Below are positions 10,398-18,708 of a DNA stretch of 64,000 nucleotides, piece by piece. Under the pieces are notes generated by a model that saw nothing but the letters and a program-made list of their open reading frames with translations, was not told the DNA's origin and ran no database searches. Position numbers and translations under genes: made by a program. Origin of the DNA: Trichocoleus sp. FACHB-40 (GTDB lineage Bacteria; Cyanobacteriota; Cyanobacteriia; Cyanobacteriales; FACHB-T130); assembly GCF_014695915.1 (NCBI RefSeq), contig NZ_JACJPF010000056.1, positions 1 through 64,000 of the forward strand, read 5' to 3'. Numbering within the stretch: the first letter of the stretch is position 1; the number at the start of each line of letters is the position of its first letter.

Positions 10398-10481
10398 CGA
10401 TTTTAGATTTTAACCTGAAGGAGTTTGTAACTCATAAGCAACCCAAGCAATACAAAATCCTGGCATCCAAAATCGTTAGAT
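10392..10481. terminator. long-loop inverted repeat containing both convergent stop codons
   Basis: The 13-base word ATCTAACGATTTT occurs at 10392-10404 and, inverted, at 10469-10481, with 64 bases between. The TAA inside the left arm is the stop of cobS and the TAA inside the right arm is the stop of the minus-strand PPC gene. It could act as a bidirectional terminator although the loop is long. Confidence 0.5.
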
Positions 10482-10916
10482 AGGCTTCAGGCGCGTTATC
10501 TTCAGCTTAAAAGACCCGCCGCCCGTTTCTCCAAAAGCCCGAACCCGAATAATGTAGGAACCAGTCTCGCTAATTCGGGAAAACAGCACAGAATTTGTGC
10601 TGCCGTCTGGACCGTCATCGTTTTCCGCTACAGTGGAACCATCAGCAGCCATCAGCGTAACAATCGAGTCAAAGTTATCTGAGGTCAAGTCAATAGCCAC
10701 CTGATCTCCAGCATTCAACTTCACCAAGTAGTCACGGGCAAAGCCTCCCTCACCAGTAGGAATATCCTTTTCTGTAAGCGTGTCGGCAACTTCGTTGTTT
10801 GTTAGTACAGGAATCGGATTATATACTTTATTTTGCGCTCTGGCTGATACAGCGCCAAGACACAGAACAAGCATTGCAGGAACAATTGGGGTGTGGTGCC
10901 ATCTAATTGCTTTCAT
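10476..10916 (-). CDS. exported PPC-domain protein
   Basis: A 146-residue protein with a signal peptide (residues 1-28, cut after VSARAQ) and one bacterial pre-peptidase C-terminal (PPC) domain (about 45-142). Domain marks are DYLVKLNAGDQVAIDLTS, FDSIVTLMAADGSTVAENDDG and GSYIIRVRAFG. Such domains are beta-sandwiches usually found at the C-terminus of secreted proteases; a free-standing one is more likely a binding or assembly module. It lies between the TpsB-like transporter and the secreted CHAT protein but on the opposite strand. Confidence 0.8.
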   Translation of the reverse strand: MKAIRWHHTPIVPAMLVLCLGAVSARAQNKVYNPIPVLTNNEVADTLTEKDIPTGEGGFARDYLVKLNAGDQVAIDLTSDNFDSIVTLMAADGSTVAENDDGPDGSTNSVLFSRISETGSYIIRVRAFGETGGGSFKLKITRLKPI

Positions 10917-11518
10917 CGTTGGTCATAATGCTTCCCGCTAGACATCCATCCCTTTTCGGGGTTGGCAGGAAAGCGGGGCGGGGTGTACCGCTTCCCAAAC
11001 AAAGAATGTTTTTACGTTTTAATTTATGCAGGACATCTGGACAAAAGCTCTGTCGCTTACTTTATAAGTAGTTTGGTTCGAGGGTCAGCAACCAGAAACA
11101 CTTGCATAAGCTATTACTTTGTGGGTTTTACCACAAGGCTAGGGTTTTTTCCAGAGTGGTGAGGTTTGCCCAACGAGAGCTAGTTAACCAGCTTATACCT
11201 TAAAGGGGATGGGTTATTGACCAAACTCCTGTTGACTAGGGTTAAGCCCGTCCATTATAAGAGGCGGCGGTGAAACTTAGTCGTTTCCTATCCCCATTAA
11301 TTTGCCTTTACGGGCAAAACGATACAGTAAACCGTTGCAGATTAAAAGTATCAATTTAGACTGGTAAACATTTTAAACGGCAGCTAGATAATATCTAAAA
11401 CACTACTTATAGTGTAGTCATGGCACAATTGCATCAGGTGTGCAGATACTTCTTTGGAAGCTAGCGTAGAAAAATTAATAACTAGAGCAAGGGCGTGTTT
11501 CCTGTCAGAATCGGCACC
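10917..11518. other. intergenic region, no gene recognised
   Basis: About 600 bases between the divergent PPC and FHA/CHAT genes. GTGGGTTTTACCAC and several GC-rich inverted pieces (about 11119-11165) may fold, but I could not match them to a known riboswitch or small RNA. A 66-codon plus-strand frame at 10962-11162 has no coding character. The CHAT gene promoter must lie at the right end, where AT-rich sequence occurs at 11340-11480. Confidence 0.4.
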
Positions 11519-14500
11519 ATGAAATTAGCTAAAAAAAGAATTAAGTTGTGGCTGGTAGCACTAAAAGGAACTGGGGGCTGGGGGCTGAAAGAAAAGTCTC
11601 GCCCTACGCCTATACTCCAATCCCCAATTGGTGGTAAAAAAAGCTGGGAATTTCGGTTTTCCCTGTCTTCGCTAAATATTCAGGGAAGCAAAGCTAAAAG
11701 TTTGGCAGCTTTGTTTTTTGCCCTGATTCCCGCATCAGCAGCAGCACAGTCAATAGTTCCGGCAGTTGATGGTACCGGAACTATTGTGACACCTGAGGGG
11801 AACCGCTTCGATATCGATGGCGGCACTAGATCGAGCGATCGCGCCAATCTTTTCCACAGTTTTACCCAGTTTGGGCTTAGTCAAGACCAGATTGCCAACT
11901 TTCTCTCTAGCCCATCTATTGAGAATATTCTGGTGAGAGTAGTAGGAGGCGATCGCTCGGCAATCAACGGCTTAATTCAGGTTAGCGGCAATTCCAACCT
12001 CTTTTTAATGAACCCTGCTGGTATCATCTTTGGCGCAGGAGCCAGCTTGAATATACCAGGAAGCTTCACCGCTACCACTGCGAATGCGATTGGTTTTCCA
12101 GACGCGATGAATCCCGCCTCTATAAGATGGTTTAATGCCACCGGATCTAATAACTATGCCGCTTTGGTGGGGACTCCCCGCACCTTTGCCTTCACGACTC
12201 CTCAGACACCCGGAGCCATTGTCAATTTGGCGCAGCTAGCTGTTCAACAAAATCTTAGCCTGATTGGTGGCACCGTTGTCTCACTGGGTAGTCTGACGGC
12301 ACCAGGCGATGATATCGCGATCGCATCTGTAGGAGGCGAGAGTATGGTTCGTATCTCTCAGCCGGGAAGTCCGCTAAGCTTGGAAGTTACTCCCCTCCCC
12401 GCCTCTGTTCCTCGCTCCCCCTCTGCTTCCCTCCCCCTTTTCCTACCCCAGTTGCTAACTGGTGGGGGCATCGGTAATGCTACCGAATTAACTGTTAACA
12501 GCGCTGGAGAGGTGAAACTTGTTGGTTCTGGCATCCGGGTGAATGCTGGTGATGTTGTGGTGCGGGATGTTGTGGGACAAGCAGTACAACCTGATTTTGT
12601 GCCGCCTTTAGTGAGTGGTTTTGTCAATTTGTCTGCAACTGGCAGCATTACAGTATTAGGAAAAATTGATACTTCTACCACTTTCGCTGATAATGCTGCT
12701 GGTTCGGTAACTATGTCCGCTTTTAGCGATATTAATATTCTGAATTCGCCTGGAGGCGGAATTTTTACTAATTCTGATTCGGGTGATGGTGGCGATGTTA
12801 ATATTGTAAGTCAAACAGGTTCAATTAATATTGCAGGAACGATAAACTCGTCGTCAAATATTGCTGATGGCGGAGCAATTAGTCTGACGGCTCTTGACCA
12901 AAATAGTAACAATCTGCCTAATAGTATGGCAGGAAGAATTAATATTACCGGAGCGATAAACTCATCTGCAAATTTGGGCGATGGAGGCGCGATCGCGATA
13001 AAAGCTCGCAACCAAATCAATGCTGATGTTATCAACTCTAGTTCGGCTTTTGGTAATGGTGGATCGGTGTTCCTCGATCCGGTTGGGGATATCCAAGTTA
13101 CCTCTATCAATGCCCAAGGCGGAACTAACGGCACGGGGGGAAATGTTGATATTACGACAGAGCAATTTTTCCGGGCTGGGGGTAGTTTTTTAGACCAAAA
13201 TGGTGTGTTAGCAAGTATTTCTAATGCCGGAGGTGTTGGGGGAGGTGCGATCGCTATCCGGCACGGCGGCGGTTCCAGGTTAGTTCCCTTTTTAGTGGGA
13301 AATCCCGCCGCTAACGGCACATTGGGGGCAGTTACTAATGGGCAATCCCCAATTACTACCTTTCAATCTTTTCCAGGTAGGGGTGGGCAAGGAAATATTC
13401 AATTTGTTACCCCTACTCCAAATCAAACACTAAACCAAACAGAATTGGTTGGTGACAACGATGAAGAGGAAAAATTACAACTACCGCAGAATGTTCCAAA
13501 CATTGAAATTGATGCCCTAGTCACTGAAAGAGAAGACAACTATACTCGCGAATTTGCCGAATATTTGGGAATAAAAGATGTTCCTACTCGTGTCAATTCT
13601 CTACTAGATACCCGTCAAACTCTAGAGAGAGTTGAAAGAGAAACAGGCGTAAGGGCAGCGATTATTTATATTTCTTTTGCTACCCCAGATATTCCACCCG
13701 AAGGGGAGATAGAGAAAGGGGAAGAAAAGGGGGATTTGCTTGTCATCAATTCCCAATCATCAACACAAAATTCGAGTGATGAGCTTGAAGTGGTGCTGGT
13801 AACAGCACAGGGAACACCAATTCGCAAGCAGCTTTCTGGAATTACGCGATCGCAAGTTATCAAAGCCGCCGATCAATTTCGCAGCGAAGTTATCAAAATC
13901 AAACGAACTCCCACCTACCTTTCCTCAGCCCAACAACTCTATAAATGGATCATCGCCCCCCTGCAAGCCGACTTGCAAGCTAGAGGCATTCAGAATATTG
14001 TCTTCGTGCCAGACACCGGGTTGCGATCTATTCCCTTGGCTGCCCTGCATGATGGTGAACAGTTTCTGGTGGAGCAATACAGCGTCAGCTTGATGCCCAG
14101 TCTCAGCCTCAGCAACACCGAACACCGCGACATAGCAAACGCGCAAGTCTTGGCAATGGGGGCATCAAAATTTACTGACCAAAAGCCACTTCCCGCTGTA
14201 CCAGTAGAATTATTGGCCATTACGCCTCAGCTGTGGCCTGGTAAATCCTTCCTCAACACCGGCTTCACTCTGAAAAATCTCAACACCCAGCGCCGCCTAC
14301 AACCTTATAGAATCGTTCACTTAGCAACCCATGCGGAATTTCAGCCAGGTAATCCTAGCAACTCATACATCCAATTGTGGGACAGTAAGCTGTCGTTGAA
14401 CCAGCTGCCGCAGGTGGGCTGGAATGACCCTCCGGTAGATTTGCTGGTACTAAGTGCCTGCCGCACAGCGTTAGGTGATGAACAGGCAGAGATGGGCTTT

Positions 14501-14806
14501 GCTGGGTTGGCGGTGCAAGCTGGGGTGAAGTCGGCACTAGCAAGCTTGTGGTATGTGTCAGATCAGGGAAGCTTGGGACTAATGGCCCAGTTTTACGAAG
14601 AATTGAGAAAAGCTCCCGTGAAGGCGGAGGCGCTAAGACAGGCGCAAATAGCAATGATCAAGGGGCAAATACGCATCCAAAATGGTAAATTGCTTACTCC
14701 TGATGGTGAGATACCGTTAACGCCGGAACTAGCCAAGTTGGGAAATCAAAGTTTGTCTGATCCTTATTATTGGGCAGCTTTCACGATGATTGGAAATCCT
14801 TGGTAA
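11519..14806 (+). CDS. secreted TpsA-type protein with haemagglutinin N-terminal domain and C-terminal CHAT domain
   Basis: A 1095-residue protein from ATG 11519 (GTG 11495 adds eight). A long signal region ends PASAAAQ near residue 77. Residues about 78-215 are a filamentous-haemagglutinin TPS domain (VTPEGNRFDIDGG, NLFHSFTQFGLS, ILVRVVGG, LFLMNPAGIIFG). A beta-helix of NINITGAINSS type repeats follows to about residue 620. Residues about 770-1095 are a CHAT domain (caspase fold) with the catalytic pair His938 in LATHAEF and Cys981 in LLVLSACRTALGD, then VQAGVKSALASLWYVSD and the usual DPYYWAAFTMIGNPW ending. CHAT domains are often proteases, so this looks like a caspase-like enzyme carried to the cell surface by two-partner secretion. 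The TpsB-like gene at 5626 is the likely exporter. Confidence 0.88.
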   Translation: MKLAKKRIKLWLVALKGTGGWGLKEKSRPTPILQSPIGGKKSWEFRFSLSSLNIQGSKAKSLAALFFALIPASAAAQSIVPAVDGTGTIVTPEGNRFDIDGGTRSSDRANLFHSFTQFGLSQDQIANFLSSPSIENILVRVVGGDRSAINGLIQVSGNSNLFLMNPAGIIFGAGASLNIPGSFTATTANAIGFPDAMNPASIRWFNATGSNNYAALVGTPRTFAFTTPQTPGAIVNLAQLAVQQNLSLIGGTVVSLGSLTAPGDDIAIASVGGESMVRISQPGSPLSLEVTPLPASVPRSPSASLPLFLPQLLTGGGIGNATELTVNSAGEVKLVGSGIRVNAGDVVVRDVVGQAVQPDFVPPLVSGFVNLSATGSITVLGKIDTSTTFADNAAGSVTMSAFSDINILNSPGGGIFTNSDSGDGGDVNIVSQTGSINIAGTINSSSNIADGGAISLTALDQNSNNLPNSMAGRINITGAINSSANLGDGGAIAIKARNQINADVINSSSAFGNGGSVFLDPVGDIQVTSINAQGGTNGTGGNVDITTEQFFRAGGSFLDQNGVLASISNAGGVGGGAIAIRHGGGSRLVPFLVGNPAANGTLGAVTNGQSPITTFQSFPGRGGQGNIQFVTPTPNQTLNQTELVGDNDEEEKLQLPQNVPNIEIDALVTEREDNYTREFAEYLGIKDVPTRVNSLLDTRQTLERVERETGVRAAIIYISFATPDIPPEGEIEKGEEKGDLLVINSQSSTQNSSDELEVVLVTAQGTPIRKQLSGITRSQVIKAADQFRSEVIKIKRTPTYLSSAQQLYKWIIAPLQADLQARGIQNIVFVPDTGLRSIPLAALHDGEQFLVEQYSVSLMPSLSLSNTEHRDIANAQVLAMGASKFTDQKPLPAVPVELLAITPQLWPGKSFLNTGFTLKNLNTQRRLQPYRIVHLATHAEFQPGNPSNSYIQLWDSKLSLNQLPQVGWNDPPVDLLVLSACRTALGDEQAEMGFAGLAVQAGVKSALASLWYVSDQGSLGLMAQFYEELRKAPVKAEALRQAQIAMIKGQIRIQNGKLLTPDGEIPLTPELAKLGNQSLSDPYYWAAFTMIGNPW

Positions 14807-15359
14807 ACAAAAAGGCAAAAAAATAAAAAATCGAATAATTTTTTATTTTTTAACACAAGAAATTGTTCTCAACTTGTATTCCTCCAATCAATAAAAAGTT
14901 AGGCAGTATGCCACAGGTAATGGCAGCCAATTTTTTGGGAGAAGTTTATCAATTAAACCTTTAATAAAAGGTGAAATTACTTATTGTCAAAATTTTTAAC
15001 AAATTATCTGCCACAGTTGCGGCATAAAAATATTAGCTTATATTGTGTATCCGACCATTTTTAACAGAATGTTAAACGCCATAATCGGGACAAGTTGGCA
15101 TATAAATCCCAGAGATTTCAAAAGCTTAACCATATCTGGCTATCATTATATGTTTACCACTACCAGGATAAAGGCTTTCATCTCCGCAGATGGCAGGGTT
15201 GGGCAAGGCCTGTCCGGGTGAAGAACTAAAAGCAAAGGCAAGAGGCGATCGCTTCCGATAAAATTTGCTTCTAACCATCCAAAACCAGGAAGATGTAAGC
15301 TAGATCGTGTTAAGATCCATGTCAATTCTGAAAACTGTGTTGGAAAGGTAAATTTAAAT
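14807..15359. other. intergenic region upstream of psbK
   Basis: About 550 AT-rich bases with no gene. The right half should hold the psbK promoter. TTGTGTATCC (15040-15049) and TATTATATG-like words near 15145 are seen, but no motif is decisive. One HIP1 octamer is at 15246. AAGGTAAATTTAAAT directly before the ATG gives a weak ribosome site. Confidence 0.4.
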
Positions 15360-15497
15360 ATGGAAGCAGCACTGCTATTGGCAAAACTGCCTGAAGCTTA
15401 CTCCTTCTTTGATCCGTTGGTAGACGTTCTCCCGATCATCCCCGTGTTCTTCTTATTGCTTGCTTTCGTTTGGCAAGCTGCTGTAGGGTTCCGTTAA
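15360..15497 (+). CDS. psbK: photosystem II reaction centre protein K
   Basis: A 45-residue open frame that is too short for routine gene calling. It starts [20 protein letters not shown] and ends [10 protein letters not shown]. The [23 protein letters not shown] signature is the mature PsbK sequence; the first residues are the cleaved leader. PsbK is a one-helix subunit at the periphery of photosystem II near PsbZ and CP43. The gene is monocistronic, with a strong hairpin about 20 bases after the stop. Confidence 0.95.
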   Translation: MEAALLLAKLPEAYSFFDPLVDVLPIIPVFFLLLAFVWQAAVGFR

Positions 15498-15518
15498 ACC
15501 CCAAATTCCCCTTTATAA

Positions 15519-15557
15519 AAATAAAGGATGTAGGGCGCAGCTCTACATCCTTTATTT
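15519..15557. terminator. bidirectional terminator after psbK
   Basis: AAATAAAGGATGTAG (15519-15533) pairs perfectly with CTACATCCTTTATTT (15543-15557) around a 9-base loop, followed by TTG. The U-run on both strands fits termination of psbK from the left and of the GST gene from the right. Confidence 0.85.
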
Positions 15558-15561
15558 TTGT

Positions 15562-16119
15562 TTAACCGCCCATCCCCATTGCCTTGCCAAAAGCGGGACG
15601 CTCTGAAAGACGCTTGATATAGTCCACAACGGCTGGATATTCGCTCAAGTCCAGCTTTAGCATTATTGGGATGTAAGCCAAAATTGACCCAACTGCTACA
15701 TCGGCTACACTGAATTCGTCTCCCATTAAGAACGGTTGCCGCTCTAAGATGTCATTGAGCGGTTGCATCAACTTGGGCATCTCCTGTTCCCGGCTGGCTT
15801 CCACAAAAATTCCTGGCCCTAGTGTGGCATTGCTAAACATCGCCCACTGAGTAATTTTTGCTTTTTCTTCTAGGGAAGATGGCATCTTGCCGTACTTTTC
15901 GGCTAAATACAGCAGAATTGCCCCCGACTCCCAAAGCTGAAAATCCCCATCCACAATCGCCGGGACTTTCCCCATAGGATTAATCGCGAGATAATCTGGT
16001 TGTCGATGAGCGCCTGCTTGCATATCCAGCATGACAAATTCATAAGGAATGCCAAGTTCTTCCAGATACCACTTGACAATTGACGCGCGACTAAACGCTC
16101 CTCCGTAGAGCTTCAACAT
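15562..16119 (-). CDS. glutathione S-transferase family protein
   Basis: A 185-residue soluble protein with the two-domain GST layout. The N-terminal thioredoxin-like half begins LKLYGGAFSRASIVKWYLEEL with a Ser/Arg active-site region, then the cis-proline and Glu-Ser glutathione-binding elements NPMGKVPAIVDGDFQLWESGAILLYLAEKYG. The helical half carries the N-capping motif FSVADVAVGSILAY. It is slightly short compared with typical 200-220 residue members. It probably forms an operon with the minus-strand gene at 16132-16599, 12 bases upstream. The substrate is unknown; a stress or detoxification role is inferred from the family. Confidence 0.88.
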   Translation of the reverse strand: MLKLYGGAFSRASIVKWYLEELGIPYEFVMLDMQAGAHRQPDYLAINPMGKVPAIVDGDFQLWESGAILLYLAEKYGKMPSSLEEKAKITQWAMFSNATLGPGIFVEASREQEMPKLMQPLNDILERQPFLMGDEFSVADVAVGSILAYIPIMLKLDLSEYPAVVDYIKRLSERPAFGKAMGMGG

Positions 16120-16131
16120 GATAGTTAAACC

Positions 16132-16599
16132 TTAAAGAACTTTGTGAGTATGGGAGTGTTGTTTTACGTTGTCTTCCTTGCGGACAACGCGCTGAGCATT
16201 CAGTACCCGCTTGCGTTCTATGGAATAGTTAAAGTCGGTGCGGGTTGTTCCTACAGGGATATGAGACTGGGCTTCTGGGTGGGTTTTATAAGTGCGGGCA
16301 GATGCGATCGCGCGAAAAGCAAACTCATCACTAAACTGCGCCTCTTCTGGAAAATCAGCGGGCTGGGTGAGTGTATTATCCTCTGTGAGGACAGCGCCCA
16401 TCGTGGTAGCGATCGCCATCTGGTATGAGGTGGGAATTCCTTTGAGAATCGCTTCTAGGGCGGCTGAGGGGATGGGTTCAATTACTTTGACTTCACGAAC
16501 TTCGCCATCTTCCTTGTAGAAGCAAGTGGCTAAGCCAAGCAGCAGGTAGTCATCTTCGCATAGATCCGGGGCGTTGGGATAGAAAGTTGCAGTTGTCAT
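16132..16599 (-). CDS. conserved hypothetical protein upstream of the GST gene
   Basis: A 155-residue soluble protein without signal or membrane segment and without a family I can name. It begins MTTATFYPNAPDLCEDDYLLLGLATCFYKEDGEV, has a central alpha/beta region (IPSAALEAILKGIPTSYQMA) and ends in a basic, His-containing tail (KQHSHTHKVL). Only 12 bases separate it from the downstream GST gene on the same strand, so the two are probably cotranscribed and may share a stress-related role (inference). Confidence 0.6.
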   Translation of the reverse strand: MTTATFYPNAPDLCEDDYLLLGLATCFYKEDGEVREVKVIEPIPSAALEAILKGIPTSYQMAIATTMGAVLTEDNTLTQPADFPEEAQFSDEFAFRAIASARTYKTHPEAQSHIPVGTTRTDFNYSIERKRVLNAQRVVRKEDNVKQHSHTHKVL

Positions 16600-17009
16600 A
16601 AAGTTGTTTTCCTTAAAGATTCAAAACACCAACACAGCTTGATCATCGCTTGCATTCTACCAGATGGGGTTAGAGGGGAAGAGGATAGGCAAGGGATATA
16701 TGTACCACAGAACCAATTCCCAGTCACCTCCTCCCCAATCCCTCTATATGCCAATCGCTTAAGCTTCACATAATAAACGGTTTCTCTGGACAGATAAAAA
16801 GCGATCGCTTTGTTTGTCTGTAGAGGTTTCAGTAATGCTGTGGATTGGGGCTGTAGGTATTTAAAGGACATCCAAGCCTAATTGGATTGTCTGGGTGTCA
16901 ATCGACCGCTTGCCAGACGCTTTACTTAAGTGACACAGAAGCAAGGCAGCGACTTAAAGCAAGGCGATAAAGTGATTCCAGATAAGTCCAAGATACCTTT
17001 GAAAATGAT
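16600..17009. other. intergenic region, no gene recognised
   Basis: About 410 bases between divergent genes. A 91-codon minus-strand frame at 16596-16871 has no recognisable features and I do not accept it. TTGTCTGGGTGTCAATCG and CGCTTGCCAGACGC near 16890-16920 form imperfect inverted words. Confidence 0.4.
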
Positions 17010-17723
17010 ATGAACGTTCGCGCAATCCACTGTCAAGACCAAGCAAGACACCAACACAGTTATCCGATCTCATCGACTGGCGCAACTCCAAGACGTTTAC
17101 TTCGAGTCAAATCTGTATCAGTCGGACACGCGATAGAGTCGGATGGTTCGCTGCGCTCTCAGGCAAAGGAAAAAGCACAACAAGGCGATTACGAGAGTGC
17201 GCTCGCTATCCTGACAACTTTAATTGAGCGCAACCCCATGAGTGCAGCCCAATACAATAACCGAGGGCTAATTTATTTTCAGAGCGGTCAAAAGGAAAAA
17301 GCGATCGCTGATTACAACAGAGCTTTGGAACTAGATCCCTACCTGGACAGCGCCTACAACAATCGCGCCAACTACTACGCTTCGGTGGGACAGATGGCAG
17401 AAGCGATCGCTGACTATGAGATGACCCTGGATCTCAACCCCGGCAATGTTCGCGCTTGGATTAACCAAGGTATCACCTTTCGGGATTTGGGATTGTACGA
17501 CTTGGCGCTAGAGAATTTTGACCTAGTAATGGGACTAGGACAGCTGGAAGGTAACATTTATGCAGAACGCGGTCGCACCTACGAACTGAGGGGTGACTGG
17601 AACTGCGCGATCGCGGACTACCAGAAGGCTCTGGCGTTGCTTTCCCGATCCGGTGCAGCTGGACGCTTGCGCCTGGTCGTCGAAACTTGGATGATACAGT
17701 TGCTGAAACCTGCGATCGCCTGA
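17010..17723 (+). CDS. tetratricopeptide repeat protein
   Basis: A 237-residue protein with about four consecutive TPR units from residue about 55 to 215, each with the usual W/Y-x-N-G/A-Y and A-x-x-D-Y-x-x-A-L pattern: AQYNNRGLIYFQSGQKEKAI, SAYNNRANYYASVGQMAEAI, RAWINQGITFRDLGLYDLAL and NIYAERGRTYELRGDWNCAI. The first 45 residues are basic and lack an export signal; the true start could be an internal codon. TPR proteins bind other proteins or peptides; no partner is evident. It is isolated, with an AT-rich trailer of TTAAAAATTAAAAA repeats. Confidence 0.85.
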   Translation: MNVRAIHCQDQARHQHSYPISSTGATPRRLLRVKSVSVGHAIESDGSLRSQAKEKAQQGDYESALAILTTLIERNPMSAAQYNNRGLIYFQSGQKEKAIADYNRALELDPYLDSAYNNRANYYASVGQMAEAIADYEMTLDLNPGNVRAWINQGITFRDLGLYDLALENFDLVMGLGQLEGNIYAERGRTYELRGDWNCAIADYQKALALLSRSGAAGRLRLVVETWMIQLLKPAIA

Positions 17724-17775
17724 AGAACAATTAAAAATTAAAAAATAAAAATTAAAAATTAGGCATTGCCCTTTT

Positions 17776-18183
17776 TTAATTTGCCATTTTCAATTCTTCT
17801 TCTTCAGTCGTGCTGCTATCCATCAAGACCACTTGACGCTGAGAGGGGTCTACACGATGGCTTTGCTCCTGCATAACGCTCTTGGCTTGCTGCGGGTCAA
17901 AATAACGCCTGAAGTTATCACTCAAGCGGTTGACACGTTTTTCTGTGCGTTTCACTTCCTCTTGAATGTCCGAGAGCTTTGCTTGCTGGGACATATGATA
18001 AGGCAACAGTTGCGCCAGCGCGGAGATCGCCGCCGATGAAAGCACTATATTTACAGTTAACTTAGCCGTGGTTTCCACGAGCGTCCCCCGATTGGGATGG
18101 CGTCGCTGTTGTCGCTGCGTCCGGGGAACCGCCCGTTGTGGTACCGATTGCAGAGGAGGTCTTGTGGGTTCAATTGCATTCAT
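17776..18183 (-). CDS. slr1601-family putative cell division protein
   Basis: A 135-residue protein from ATG 18183; the frame is open further up to 18300, but that part translates a G-rich intergenic repeat (PSPQSPVPNPQS) and is not accepted. The N-terminus is basic and proline/arginine-rich (QSVPQRAVPRTQRQQRRHP), followed by one membrane segment (TVNIVLSSAAISALAQLLPY, about 45-65), a coiled-coil stretch (SDIQEEVKRTEKRVNRL), and the conserved tail RRYFDPQQAKSVMQEQSHR. I recognise it as the cyanobacterial slr1601 type, thought to be a small FtsB/L-like divisome protein. It follows psaM on the same strand about 180 bases later. Confidence 0.65.
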   Translation of the reverse strand: MNAIEPTRPPLQSVPQRAVPRTQRQQRRHPNRGTLVETTAKLTVNIVLSSAAISALAQLLPYHMSQQAKLSDIQEEVKRTEKRVNRLSDNFRRYFDPQQAKSVMQEQSHRVDPSQRQVVLMDSSTTEEEELKMAN

Positions 18184-18186
18184 AAG

Positions 18187-18357
18187 CGACAGGGAATAGG
18201 GGCTGGGGAATAGGGGACTGGGGAATAGGGACTGGGGATTGGGGACTGGGGATTGGGGACTGGGGACAAAGAGGACAACGTTTTTCCCCACTGCTCCCAA
18301 GTCTTTCCCTGCTCCCCTATTCCCATCTGTTCCCAGTCCCTAGTACAACCAGTCCCT
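18187..18357. repeat. G-rich short tandem repeat and its C-rich counterpart
   Basis: The plus strand has about nine imperfect copies of a GGGGACTGGGGAATA/GGGGATT unit (18190-18268), then after a 20-base gap C-rich words such as CTCCCCTATTCCC and TCCCAGTCCCTA (about 18300-18357). The halves can pair, so the psaM to slr1601-type intergenic transcript may form a large hairpin. Confidence 0.7.
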
Positions 18358-18362
18358 AATCG

Positions 18363-18458
18363 CTACTTGTACAGTTCCGTTGATAAGCGGATTGCCAGGA
18401 TGCCGGGAATCAAGGCGGCAACTAAAGCAATAAAGACTTGGGTATCTGATATAGACAT
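18363..18458 (-). CDS. psaM: photosystem I reaction centre subunit XII
   Basis: A 31-residue minus-strand frame beginning [20 protein letters not shown] and ending RLSTELYK, with TAG at 18363-18365. This is essentially the textbook PsaM sequence: a single membrane helix at the PSI monomer interface that helps trimerisation. A good ribosome site (AAGGAG) lies about 10 bases upstream of ATG 18458. The gene may be cotranscribed with the slr1601-type gene that follows. Confidence 0.96.
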   Translation of the reverse strand: MSISDTQVFIALVAALIPGILAIRLSTELYK

Positions 18459-18708
18459 TGTTTACAAACTCCTTTTTCAGGTTTATAGTTCAACAATTTC
18501 GGCTAAATCATGCCTACTATAACTATCTTGTAACAAGATGCAACACACAAGCCTAAAAATTTTAACCCATATGTTTGCACAGCATCGTTGATTTCGTCTA
18601 AACTTTCCCGACAAAGGTTAAGCTTAATTAAGATAGCAATCATTTTGGCACGTTTTAGCCTTGAAATTATTGCTTTTAATTTGATATTTCCAGTTTAAAC
18701 AGGCGTTA

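Noticed and set aside
10962-11162. 66-codon plus-strand frame in the PPC/CHAT intergenic region
   Set aside because: No coding character or ribosome site; region may instead fold as RNA but no known class was matched.
16596-16871. 91-codon minus-strand frame upstream of the hypothetical gene
   Set aside because: No domain, odd composition, and it overlaps the start of the accepted gene downstream.
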